A stretch of 32,618 nt of DNA from an uncultured Clostridiaceae bacterium (lineage in GTDB: Bacteria > Bacillota > Clostridia > TANB77 > CAG-508), in assembly GCA_905198755.1 (NCBI GenBank), contig CAJKDR010000002.1, positions 1 through 32,618 on the forward strand. Direction: 5' to 3'. The stretch's first letter is position 1; each line of letters opens with the position of its first letter. A program made the translations under genes and the position numbers. The notes under the pieces were generated by a model. The model worked only from the letters and a program-made list of their open reading frames with translations. It was not told where the DNA came from and did no database searches. Below, one piece after another: positions 17,235 through 24,712 of this stretch.

Positions 17235-18179
17235 TTAAACCTTTAATTTTTTAATTATTTTTATTTCATTTTCTAATTTATCAATCTGTTCTAATTTATT
17301 GTTTAAAGCTGTTTTATAATCTTCAAATATATCTTGAAAGTTCTCAACTGTTTCACCATCTGTTAATAATAAGTTAATGCCCTCTAAAAAATAATTTTTA
17401 TCCTTATCTCTTTTTGAGTTTATCATTTTGGAATAATAACCTTCAATTATTTTTAATCTCTTAACTTCACCATTCAAATAATCGATGTAATTTTGAACAG
17501 TTGAAATTTCATAGTATATATCATCTATAACAACCTTAAATAAGATTTTTAGAATTTTGGGATTGATTTTACCAAGTTTCTTATTAATATTAAGTTGGTC
17601 TAATGCAATTATTTTTACATCTGCATCGGGCAGGGCATCTTTCATAATTTCTCGTAGAGCTTCTGAAATGTTTATGTGAGTCTTATAATGTCTTTTAGTT
17701 ACTAGAGCATCATATTCATCAGCAACAGTTACAACTTGAGTTTCAAATGGAATTTCTTTTTTAGTAATACCATTTGGATAACCAGTACCATTCAAGGCCT
17801 CGTGATGGCAAAGAGCTGTTCTAGCATAAGGCCTTAGTTCAGGATTTTTCATACATATCTCATATCCTTTAGTAGTATGAGTTTTAATTATTTCAAATTC
17901 TTCATCAGTTAATTTATCAGGCTTGTGTAAAATTTCTTGTGGAACCATTAGTTTTCCAACATCGTGTAAATAACCACTCATTGTAGCATGAATTATTGCT
18001 TGACTATTAAGATGCAAGTATTCACAAATTCTACAAACAAGATTTGCAACATTACCTGAATGTCTCTTAGTAATAGGATCCATTCTATCTAATATAGAAA
18101 GTTGAAATCTCATAGTATCATTAAGATTATAAGCTTTCAAACTAGCTGAGTTATAAAAATCAAAAGTATAATTTTTCAT
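17235..18179 (-). CDS. HD-GYP domain protein, possible cyclic-di-GMP phosphodiesterase
   Basis: This 314-residue cytoplasmic protein has its HD-GYP domain at about 26-190. Metal and signature residues are H40, the HD pair H72-D73 (HDVGK), H101, HHE at 125-127 and D154 (VADEYDAL). The GYP loop reads NGTGYP (130-135), with Asn130 where Asp is usual. The C-terminal 110 residues are helical with a coiled-coil end. No receiver, PAS or membrane segment is present. HD-GYP proteins hydrolyse cyclic di-GMP or related cyclic dinucleotides; the actual substrate is not shown. It is divergent from smc, and AGGTGA (18186-18191, minus strand) is the ribosome binding site. Confidence 0.88.
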   Translation of the reverse strand: MKNYTFDFYNSASLKAYNLNDTMRFQLSILDRMDPITKRHSGNVANLVCRICEYLHLNSQAIIHATMSGYLHDVGKLMVPQEILHKPDKLTDEEFEIIKTHTTKGYEICMKNPELRPYARTALCHHEALNGTGYPNGITKKEIPFETQVVTVADEYDALVTKRHYKTHINISEALREIMKDALPDADVKIIALDQLNINKKLGKINPKILKILFKVVIDDIYYEISTVQNYIDYLNGEVKRLKIIEGYYSKMINSKRDKDKNYFLEGINLLLTDGETVENFQDIFEDYKTALNNKLEQIDKLENEIKIIKKLKV

Positions 18180-18197
18180 TTGTAATCACCTACTAAT

Positions 18198-18226
18198 AAT
18201 ATATCAATAAAAAATAAATTCGTCAA
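18198..18226 (-). promoter_or_regulatory. Sigma-A type promoter of the HD-GYP gene
   Basis: On the minus strand, TTGACG (18221-18226) and TATATT (18198-18203) are separated by 17 bases. Confidence 0.65.
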
Positions 18227-18243
18227 ATTACAATTTATCTTAT

Positions 18244-18277
18244 AAAAAGCAAAAAAATCTTGTTTTTTTTGCTTTTT
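18244..18277. other. A/T hairpin in the smc upstream region
   Basis: AAAAAGCAAAAAAA and TTTTTTTTGCTTTTT can form a stem of about 14 bp with one GC step and a short loop. It lies between the two divergent promoters. A possible smc promoter, TTGCTT (18269-18274) with TATATT (18293-18298), overlaps its right arm. It could be a terminator-like or attenuator element, or simple A/T-tract bias. Confidence 0.4.
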
Positions 18278-18319
18278 TGATATATTATTATTTATATTGT
18301 AAAATTAAGGGAGAAAAAG

Positions 18320-21300
18320 ATGTATTTAAAGAGATTAGAAATGCAAGGATTTAAATCATTTGCAGATAAAACAGTTTTAGAATTTATGCCTGGAATAACT
18401 AGTGTTATTGGACCTAATGGATCTGGAAAAAGTAATATATCAGATGCTATAAGATGGGTTCTAGGAGAGCAAAGTATGAAATCTTTAAGAGGTTCAAAAT
18501 CAGAAGATATAATATTTGCAGGAACTCAAAACAGGAAATCCCTAGGATTTGCAGAAGCATCACTTGTATTTGATAATACAGATGGCAAATTACCAGTAGA
18601 ATATACAGAAGTAACAGTAACCAGAAAAATATATAGAAGCGGAGAATCAGGATATTATATAAATAAAACACCTTGCAGATTAAAAGATGTTCTAGAATTA
18701 TTCATGGATACTGGTATAGGAAAAGATGGATATTCTATAATTGGACAGGGTAAAATAGATGAAATATTAAGTAATAAATCGGAAGATAGAAGACACATAT
18801 TTGAAGAAGCAGCTGGTATTGTTAAATATAGAGTTAGAAAAGTAGAATCAGAAAAAAAACTAGAACATACAAAACTTAATTTACTAAGAATAAACGACAT
18901 ACTATCAGAAATTGAAAGCAATATAGAACCATTAAGAATTCAATCTGAAAAAGCTAGAAAATTCTTAGACTTAAGAGAAGAATTAAAATCTATAGAGGTT
19001 GGATTATTCTTATATAATATAGAATCTTATAAAGAAAAATTACAAAAAGTTATAGAAGATAATGAAATATTAAAGTCTCAAAACGAAGAGGCTTCTAATA
19101 AGATGCAAGAAATATCAGATTTAAAAGAAAAACTAAAACAAGAAATAGATGGTATAACAAACAACATAGAAAATATGCAAAACTTAGGATTCGAAAGTGA
19201 AAAAGAAAAAGAAAGATTAAATTCAGAAATAAATATATCAAAAGAAAGAATAACAAACAACAAAGAAAATGATAATAGATACAATGCAGAAATAGAAGAA
19301 ATAAAATTAAGAATAAAAGACTTAGAAGAAGAAAAGAAAGCTAAATTAGACAAAAAGAATAACCTATTTACTAATAAAGAAAAATTCCAAAAAGAACTAG
19401 AAGAAAAAGAAAAGGAATTAGAAGAAGCAAATAAAAAACTAAGTAGTAAAGAATTAGAAATAGAAGAGAAAAAGAAAATTGTATCAGACAATACAGATGC
19501 AAAATATGAAAAACAAGCTAACATCAGTACAATAGAAGCAAATCTGGAAAACATTGAAAAAAGAAAAAAACAAATAGCAACAGAAATAGATTTTAACATA
19601 TCAGAATTAGATTCAACCAGACTAACAAAAGAAGAAATAGCAAAAGTTTTTTATGAAATAGAAGACAAGAAAAATAAAGCAACAAAAAGTTTAAATGAAA
19701 TATCAAGCAAGAGTGAAGAAACAGAAAGAAAAATAAAAGAATATGATGATACAATTAATAAGTTATCATCAGAATATAGAATAAAAGAATCTAGACTAAA
19801 ATTCTTAAAAGAAACAGAAAGAGAAAAAGAAGGTTATATAAGAAGCGTAAAAAATTTACTTTTAGACTGTGAAAAAGATAACTCATTAAAAAAAGGTCTA
19901 CATGGAGTTTTAGCAAGTATATTAAAAACACCAAAAGAATATGAAACAGCAATAGAAATGACACTTGGAGCAGCATTGCAAAATGTTGTTACAGAAACAG
20001 AACAAGATGCTAAAAAATTAGTAGAACATTTAAGAAAAAATAATCTAGGAAGAGCATCTTTTTTACCAATATCAACAGTAAAAGGAAAAAAATTAGAAAA
20101 ATACAATAGCAAGAATATAAATGGAATACAAGGTATAGCATCAGATTTAGTGGAATACAACAAGAAATATGAACAAATAGTTTTAAGCTTTTTAGGTAGA
20201 ACAGTAATTGTAGATGATATGGACACAGCAATAGCACTTGCAAAACAAAATAACTACTCTTTTAGAATAGTTACATTAAAAGGAGATTTAATAAACCCAA
20301 GTGGAGCAATTACAGGTGGTTCAGTAGCACAAAAAACAGTAAATATTTTAGGAAGAACAAGAGAAATTGAGGATTTAGAAAAAGAATTAAAGAAAATAAA
20401 TTCAAAAATAGAAAAGATACAACAAGAAAAAGAAGAATATTTAAATGATTCTGAAAGTGTGCTAGAAGAAATAAATTCTCTAGAAAAGAGCTTACAAGAA
20501 ATAGATATAGTATATGCGGCAGATAAACAAAAATTAATAGCTGTAGAAGAAAACATTGATAGAATTCAAAAAAGATTAGAAAAATTAAAGACAGAAAAAG
20601 AAGAACTAGAAAAACAAAAAGAAGAAGAGATAAAAAATAAAGAACAAGAAGAAGCAGATATAAAGAAAATATCAGAAGAAAATATTGAACTAAATGCGAT
20701 AATAGAACAATTTGCAAACTTGAATAAAGACAACCAAACATATATTGATGACTTAAACATGGATGTTACAAACTTAAAAATATCTGTATCATCATTTGAT
20801 GAGTCAGAAAGCTCAATAGATGAGATGGTAGAAAGAATTAACTTAGACATAGAAAATAATAATTCTAGTATTGAAAGTAAATTAAAACAAAAAGAAAATA
20901 TAAAATTAGATAATGAAACATTAGAAAATAATATAAAAGAATTATTAGAAAAAATAAATGAAATAGACGAAAAAGTGAACAACAGTGGAAATCAAGTAAA
21001 TGAATTAAAAGCTAAAAGAATTGAGAAAAATAATAATTTATCAAAAGCAGAAAAAGATTATGAATCGCAATTCGAAGTTATTGAAGGATTAAAAGAACAA
21101 ATAGTAAAAATAGATGTAAAAAAATCTAAACTAGAACAAGACATAGAAGATGTCGTAAATAAATTATGGGAGGAATATGAACTAACACCAAATAATGTTG
21201 GCGAATATCAAAAACCTGAAAATGTGCAATCAACAACAAAGCAAGTTAATAAATTAAGAAGTCAAATAAAAGAATTAGGAAGCATAAATGTTGATAGCAT

Positions 21301-21868
21301 AGAAGAATACAATACAACAAAACAAAGATATGACTTCATGTGTGAGCAAAGATTAGATCTAGAAGATGGAATAGCAAAGTTAAAAAAAGTTATACAAGAT
21401 ATGACATCTACAATGAAAACACAATTTGCAAAACAATTTGAAATAATAAATAAAAACTTTGGAGAGGTATTTAAAGAACTATTTGGTGGAGGAAAAGCAG
21501 AACTTATATTAACAGATCCAGAAAATATCTTAGAATGTGGAATAGACATACATGTTCAACCACCAGGAAAGAAACTTCAAAATATGACATTGCTATCAGG
21601 AGGAGAAAAAGCATTTACTGCAATAGCTTTATTGTTTGCAATACTAAAAATAAATCCATCACCATTCTGTGTTTTAGACGAAATAGAAGCAGCATTAGAT
21701 GATGTAAATGTATTTAGATATGCAGATTACTTGAAAAAGTTCACAAACAATACACAATTCTTAGTAATTACACATAGAAAAGGAACAATGGAAGCGGCAG
21801 ATACAGTATATGGAATAACAATGGAAGAAAACGGAATATCAAAATTATTATCAATGAAATTGAAATAA
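18320..21868 (+). CDS. smc: Chromosome condensation protein SMC
   Basis: This 1182-residue ATPase of the SMC-ScpAB condensin folds and helps segregate the chromosome. Walker A GPNGSGKS is at 31-38. Long coiled coils occupy about 170-510 and 680-1010, and the hinge lies between, about 525-672 (GLHGVLASI to ITGGSVAQ). The C-terminal head has LLSGGEKA (1091-1098) and the Walker B segment CVLDEIEAALDD (from 1117). The length is typical. GGGAGA before the ATG is the ribosome binding site. In many Firmicutes ftsY follows; here a terminator and unrelated genes follow. The scpA and scpB genes are not in the window. Confidence 0.97.
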   Translation: MYLKRLEMQGFKSFADKTVLEFMPGITSVIGPNGSGKSNISDAIRWVLGEQSMKSLRGSKSEDIIFAGTQNRKSLGFAEASLVFDNTDGKLPVEYTEVTVTRKIYRSGESGYYINKTPCRLKDVLELFMDTGIGKDGYSIIGQGKIDEILSNKSEDRRHIFEEAAGIVKYRVRKVESEKKLEHTKLNLLRINDILSEIESNIEPLRIQSEKARKFLDLREELKSIEVGLFLYNIESYKEKLQKVIEDNEILKSQNEEASNKMQEISDLKEKLKQEIDGITNNIENMQNLGFESEKEKERLNSEINISKERITNNKENDNRYNAEIEEIKLRIKDLEEEKKAKLDKKNNLFTNKEKFQKELEEKEKELEEANKKLSSKELEIEEKKKIVSDNTDAKYEKQANISTIEANLENIEKRKKQIATEIDFNISELDSTRLTKEEIAKVFYEIEDKKNKATKSLNEISSKSEETERKIKEYDDTINKLSSEYRIKESRLKFLKETEREKEGYIRSVKNLLLDCEKDNSLKKGLHGVLASILKTPKEYETAIEMTLGAALQNVVTETEQDAKKLVEHLRKNNLGRASFLPISTVKGKKLEKYNSKNINGIQGIASDLVEYNKKYEQIVLSFLGRTVIVDDMDTAIALAKQNNYSFRIVTLKGDLINPSGAITGGSVAQKTVNILGRTREIEDLEKELKKINSKIEKIQQEKEEYLNDSESVLEEINSLEKSLQEIDIVYAADKQKLIAVEENIDRIQKRLEKLKTEKEELEKQKEEEIKNKEQEEADIKKISEENIELNAIIEQFANLNKDNQTYIDDLNMDVTNLKISVSSFDESESSIDEMVERINLDIENNNSSIESKLKQKENIKLDNETLENNIKELLEKINEIDEKVNNSGNQVNELKAKRIEKNNNLSKAEKDYESQFEVIEGLKEQIVKIDVKKSKLEQDIEDVVNKLWEEYELTPNNVGEYQKPENVQSTTKQVNKLRSQIKELGSINVDSIEEYNTTKQRYDFMCEQRLDLEDGIAKLKKVIQDMTSTMKTQFAKQFEIINKNFGEVFKELFGGGKAELILTDPENILECGIDIHVQPPGKKLQNMTLLSGGEKAFTAIALLFAILKINPSPFCVLDEIEAALDDVNVFRYADYLKKFTNNTQFLVITHRKGTMEAADTVYGITMEENGISKLLSMKLK

Positions 21869-21875
21869 AAAATGA

Positions 21876-21904
21876 CCACGCTAGGCAAAAGCGTGGACTT
21901 TTTT
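21876..21904. terminator. Terminator after smc, probably bidirectional
   Basis: CCACGCT (21876-21882) pairs with AGCGTGG (21890-21896), and a T-run is at 21899-21904. On the minus strand the stem is followed by a T-rich stretch as well, so it can also serve the convergent small gene at 21919-22110. Confidence 0.85.
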
Positions 21905-21918
21905 ATGGCTAAAAAGAA

Positions 21919-22110
21919 TTAGCCCGGATTAGAGGATATCAGTGCGTCAAATTCCTCAAAAACATCAGCGGACAATTCAAGAGGTTCTTGAAGAGCTTGC
22001 CAAACATGTAAATCATGTTTATGAAGCAAGGCTCTAACTTCATCTGTTAGTGAAGTTGTGATGCTACGATTTTGGTTGACGAATTTTACGACTGCTTTAG
22101 TATCTGGCAT
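21919..22110 (-). CDS. Small acidic protein of unknown family, base composition unlike its neighbours
   Basis: This 63-residue protein matches no family I recognise. It has no membrane segment or cysteine. The N-terminal half is mixed in charge (MPDTKAVVKF, LTDEVRALLHKHDLH); the C-terminal half is acidic (EPLELSADVFEEFDALI). It is likely real: AAGGAGG lies nine bases before the ATG (22120-22126, minus strand), and a TATAAT box stands further upstream. Two 60-base lines inside it have 23 and 24 G/C, against 16 in a comparable line of smc. This suggests recent acquisition. Its size and acidity would fit an antitoxin or regulator, but this is a guess; no toxin partner is recognisable beside it. 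Confidence 0.65.
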   Translation of the reverse strand: MPDTKAVVKFVNQNRSITTSLTDEVRALLHKHDLHVWQALQEPLELSADVFEEFDALISSNPG

Positions 22111-22139
22111 TATCAGATACCTCCTTCATAATTACTCTT

Positions 22140-22161
22140 TATACATCTCTTGAGATATATA
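22140..22161. promoter_or_regulatory. 22-base imperfect palindrome in the leader of the small gene
   Basis: TATAcATCTC and GAGATaTATA flank a central TT. On the minus strand it lies just downstream of the TATAAT box, near the expected transcription start, so it could be an operator or a leader hairpin. Confidence 0.4.
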
Positions 22162-22171
22162 AGGTTAATGT

Positions 22172-22200
22172 ATTATAACATGATTTTCGACAAAAGTAAA
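22172..22200 (-). promoter_or_regulatory. Promoter of the small unknown gene
   Basis: On the minus strand, TTTACT (22195-22200) and a perfect TATAAT (22172-22177) are separated by 17 bases. Confidence 0.55.
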
Positions 22201-22232
22201 CATAAATTGATAAAATATATCTAAAGATGAAT

Positions 22233-22261
22233 TTGAAAAAATAACTATCATATGATATAAT
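22233..22261 (+). promoter_or_regulatory. Extended -10 promoter of the 271-residue unknown gene
   Basis: TTGAAA at 22233-22238 and TATAAT at 22256-22261 are separated by 17 bases. TGA directly before TATAAT makes an extended -10 box. The leader of about 70 bases ends in an 18-base perfect A/T palindrome (22309-22326) just before GGAGG. Confidence 0.75.
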
Positions 22262-22339
22262 TATTAACATAAAGTTGTTTATAGAGAATTGCGACAGCTC
22301 TAAAAACATTTTTATAATTATAAAAATGGAGGTATTTAC

Positions 22340-23155
22340 TTGAAAAAAATAAACAACAGAAATGCTAAGATATTAAATAAAACTAAAAATGGCTATTGTA
22401 TTTCTATAAAAAGTGATAATATAACAAATTATTACTTTGTAAAAAAGAAACAAAATGAAATTGTAAAAATCGGAAGATGCCCAAAACCTAATAGTATTAT
22501 TAAACCTAAAATAATTGAATGGGATCAAATTCCTATTGAAATTAGAGAAATGGATTATAAAAATCGGTTTAAAAAGGCAGCTGATGATTTAAGCCAATGT
22601 TCGAGATATGTTTATGGTGAAAACAGTGAAAAAGTAATTGAATTTGAAAATTGGCTGAGTAATCAAAGATATTTTCCTATTCATATAGCAAATTCATTGT
22701 ACAAAAAAATAGGAATATTTCAAAGTTTTGAAGTATTATATGATTCACCAAGAGGTGGAGAATACTTTGTTAATGAGAAATATTATATTTTATTAAATAG
22801 GGAAAACCAAACATATCTTATTACCGATGACAGAGGTAATAAAAAAGCAATTATTAAAAGAGCAAAGGCAGCAGATGTGTCAATTGATATGGCATGTATT
22901 ACACGAACCATAGAAAATGATGAAGAAGCTGTAGAGCTTTTAGTAAGATTGAAAAATTTGGACCAACCACAAATTCTTGAATTATTTAAGAAATACAATG
23001 ATTGCTCAGAAAGAAAAAGCAATAAAATAGCCAAAAAATACTATAATGATATCATAGCAGAATTGAAGAAAATATTTGGAACCAAAAGAGTAAACCAAAT
23101 GGATCTTTCAAAATGTAATTTTAAAGCTTTATCAAGAAAATTATCTAGAAAATAG
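22340..23155 (+). CDS. Protein of unknown function, TTG start
   Basis: This 271-residue soluble basic protein was not recognised. No signal peptide or membrane segment is visible. The N-terminus (KILNKTKNGYCISIKSDNI) and the middle (YFVNEKYYILLNRENQTYLI) look beta-rich. The C-terminal 100 residues are helical and charged, ending in KALSRKLSRK, which could bind nucleic acid. TTG is chosen as start because GGAGG at 22328-22332 precedes it by seven bases and no ATG is suitably placed. It has its own strong promoter and its own terminator, and stands divergent from the small unknown gene. Codons are less biased to ATA than in neighbouring housekeeping genes. Real gene, unknown role. Confidence 0.8.
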   Translation: MKKINNRNAKILNKTKNGYCISIKSDNITNYYFVKKKQNEIVKIGRCPKPNSIIKPKIIEWDQIPIEIREMDYKNRFKKAADDLSQCSRYVYGENSEKVIEFENWLSNQRYFPIHIANSLYKKIGIFQSFEVLYDSPRGGEYFVNEKYYILLNRENQTYLITDDRGNKKAIIKRAKAADVSIDMACITRTIENDEEAVELLVRLKNLDQPQILELFKKYNDCSERKSNKIAKKYYNDIIAELKKIFGTKRVNQMDLSKCNFKALSRKLSRK

Positions 23156-23191
23156 ATACCATTATCTATAGTCGCAAAAAATGGAAATGGG

Positions 23192-23220
23192 GGAGAATTT
23201 ATAATTCTCCTCTTTATTTT
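23192..23220 (+). terminator. Intrinsic terminator of the 271-residue gene
   Basis: GGAGAATT (23192-23199) pairs with AATTCTCC (23203-23210) over a three-base loop. A T-rich tail, TCTTTATTTT, follows to 23220. Nothing else is seen in the 237-base gap up to rpsL except the rpsL promoter. Confidence 0.8.
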
Positions 23221-23296
23221 GCATAATAAGAATGTATAAAAATTGTTTAAATATTAAAAAATCCTTTAAAGTATAGAAATCCCTAAGAAAAAAGTG

Positions 23297-23325
23297 TTGA
23301 CAATTAATAACTAAAATGGTAAAAT
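23297..23325 (+). promoter_or_regulatory. Promoter of the str operon
   Basis: TTGACA at 23297-23302 and TAAAAT at 23320-23325 are separated by 17 bases. A further TATAAT at 23325-23330 is too far from the -35 box. It lies about 70 bases before rpsL. Confidence 0.85.
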
Positions 23326-23392
23326 ATAATAGTTGTTTTATGTTTGGTAATAAAATACAAAACAATAGAAAAAATAAGGAGGTGAAGTTTAA

Positions 23393-23806
23393 GTGCCAAC
23401 AATTAACCAATTAGTAAGAAAAGGAAGAAAGTCTACTAGAGCAAAATCTACAGCACCAGCATTACAACATGGATATAACTCTAGAGCAAAAAAACTAACT
23501 AACAACAGAGCACCACAAAAAAGAGGTGTTTGTACAGTTGTTAAAACAGTTACACCTAAAAAACCAAACTCAGCTTTAAGAAAAGTTGCAAGGGTACGTT
23601 TATCTAATGGTTATGAAGTAACTTCTTATATTCCAGGTATAGGACACAACCTACAAGAACATAGCGTTGTTTTAATAAGAGGTGGTAGGGTAAAAGATTT
23701 ACCAGGTGTTAGATACCATATAATAAGAGGAACATTAGATACTGCAGGTGTTAAAGATAGAATGCAAGCGCGTTCTAAGTATGGAGCTAAGAGACCTAAA
23801 AAATAA
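23393..23806 (+). CDS. rpsL: 30S ribosomal protein S12
   Basis: This 137-residue protein of the decoding centre has the conserved loops TPKKPNSALRKVARVRL and GHNLQEHSVVLIRGGRVKDLPGVRYH. The Lys residues in these two loops are those where streptomycin resistance arises in other bacteria, and they are wild-type here. It starts with GTG, supported by AAGGAGGTG at 23376-23384. It is the first gene of the str operon. Confidence 0.98.
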   Translation: MPTINQLVRKGRKSTRAKSTAPALQHGYNSRAKKLTNNRAPQKRGVCTVVKTVTPKKPNSALRKVARVRLSNGYEVTSYIPGIGHNLQEHSVVLIRGGRVKDLPGVRYHIIRGTLDTAGVKDRMQARSKYGAKRPKK

Positions 23807-23820
23807 TTCTGACAGATTAC

Positions 23821-23851
23821 AAGCGTCGTCTAACTTTGTTAACCATCGCTT
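23821..23851 (+). other. Hairpin after rpsL, sharing a core with the rpsG-fusA gap
   Basis: AAGCG (23821-23825) pairs with CGCTT (23847-23851), with TAAC-TTT-GTTA inside. The core TCGTCTAACTTTGTTAACC recurs with one change as TCGTCTAACTGTGTTAACC at 24553-24571. Confidence 0.5.
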
Positions 23852-23862
23852 AAGAATCATAA

Positions 23863-24037
23863 AAAAGATTTGAAAAATCTTTTAACAGTAATTATTCATT
23901 ATTTATTATTAGCTATTAATTATTTTATGGTGCTAAACTTACTAATTTAAGGGTACTTAAATTTAGAATAGATATAGCACTATACGTGAAAGAGTAATCT
24001 TTCAAGAGTAACTTAAAATACTTGTTAATAAGTATTT
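23863..24037 (+). other. Series of hairpins in the rpsL-rpsG gap
   Basis: Four stems follow one another: AAAAGATTT/AAATCTTTT (23863-23883); GTGCTA/TAGCAC (23930-23935 with 23975-23980) enclosing AATTTAAG-ggta-CTTAAATT (23944-23963); TGAAAGA-gtaa-TCTTTCA (23987-24004); and AAATACTT-gttaat-AAGTATTT (24016-24037). They end just before the rpsG ribosome binding site. In Escherichia coli, S7 binds the rpsL-rpsG gap to control translation, so a regulatory RNA structure is plausible here. AT-richness makes chance stems more likely. Confidence 0.5.
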
Positions 24038-24063
24038 AAATTTTAGAAAAGGAGTGAAGAATA

Positions 24064-24534
24064 GTGCCAAGAAAAGGATATATAGCAAAAAGAGATGTAT
24101 TACCAGATCCAATCTACAATAGCAAAGTTGTTACAAAATTAATAAACAATGTTATGTTAGATGGTAAAAAAGCAGTTGCTCAAAAAATAGTATATGGTGC
24201 TTTTGATATTATAAAAGAAAAAGAACAAAAAGATCCATTAGAAGTTTTTGAAACAGCTTTAAATAACATAATGCCTGTTCTTGAAGTTAAAGCAAGAAGA
24301 GTTGGTGGAGCTACATACCAAGTTCCATTAGAAATAAGACCAGAAAGAAGACAAACTTTAGGGTTAAGATGGCTTGTTTTATATGCAAGAAAAAGAAATG
24401 AAAAAACAATGGCTGAAAAATTGGCTGGAGAAATAATTGATGCTACAAACCAAAACGGTGCAGCATACAAGAAAAAAGAAGATACACATAGAATGGCTGA
24501 AGCTAATAAGGCTTTTGCTCATTACAAATTCTAA
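24064..24534 (+). CDS. rpsG: 30S ribosomal protein S7
   Basis: This 156-residue 16S rRNA-binding protein nucleates assembly of the 30S head. Family features are the start PRKGYIAKRDVLPDP, then LEVKARRVGGATYQVP, and RPERRQTLGLRWL. It starts with GTG, with AAGGAG at 24049-24054. The 257-base gap from rpsL is long for this operon and full of hairpins. Confidence 0.98.
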   Translation: MPRKGYIAKRDVLPDPIYNSKVVTKLINNVMLDGKKAVAQKIVYGAFDIIKEKEQKDPLEVFETALNNIMPVLEVKARRVGGATYQVPLEIRPERRQTLGLRWLVLYARKRNEKTMAEKLAGEIIDATNQNGAAYKKKEDTHRMAEANKAFAHYKF

Positions 24535-24552
24535 TAAAATTAATTATAAACA

Positions 24553-24630
24553 TCGTCTAACTGTGTTAACCTTCAGTCAAAAATATAATCAACGTACAAT
24601 AAGTACGCCTCATATATTTTTGCTTTGGTT
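24553..24630 (+). other. Imperfect long hairpin in the rpsG-fusA gap
   Basis: Nested arms can pair: AACC (24568-24571) with GGTT (24627-24630); CAAAAATAT (24578-24586) with ATATTTTTG (24614-24622); and CGTAC (24593-24597) with GTACG (24603-24607) over the loop AATAA. The left end carries the core shared with the rpsL downstream region. No strong T-run follows. It may adjust the fusA to rpsG ratio or processing of the mRNA. Confidence 0.5.
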
Positions 24631-24712
24631 GCCTTGTTATACTTGTTTCTAATTAATTTTAAAAAATAGAATGAACCAATGAAATAAAAATATAAATAAG
24701 GAGGAAAAATCC

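Noticed and set aside
24437..24652. Plus-strand frame of 71 codons overlapping the end of rpsG
   Set aside because: It overlaps rpsG in another frame, lacks a ribosome binding site and runs through the hairpin region.
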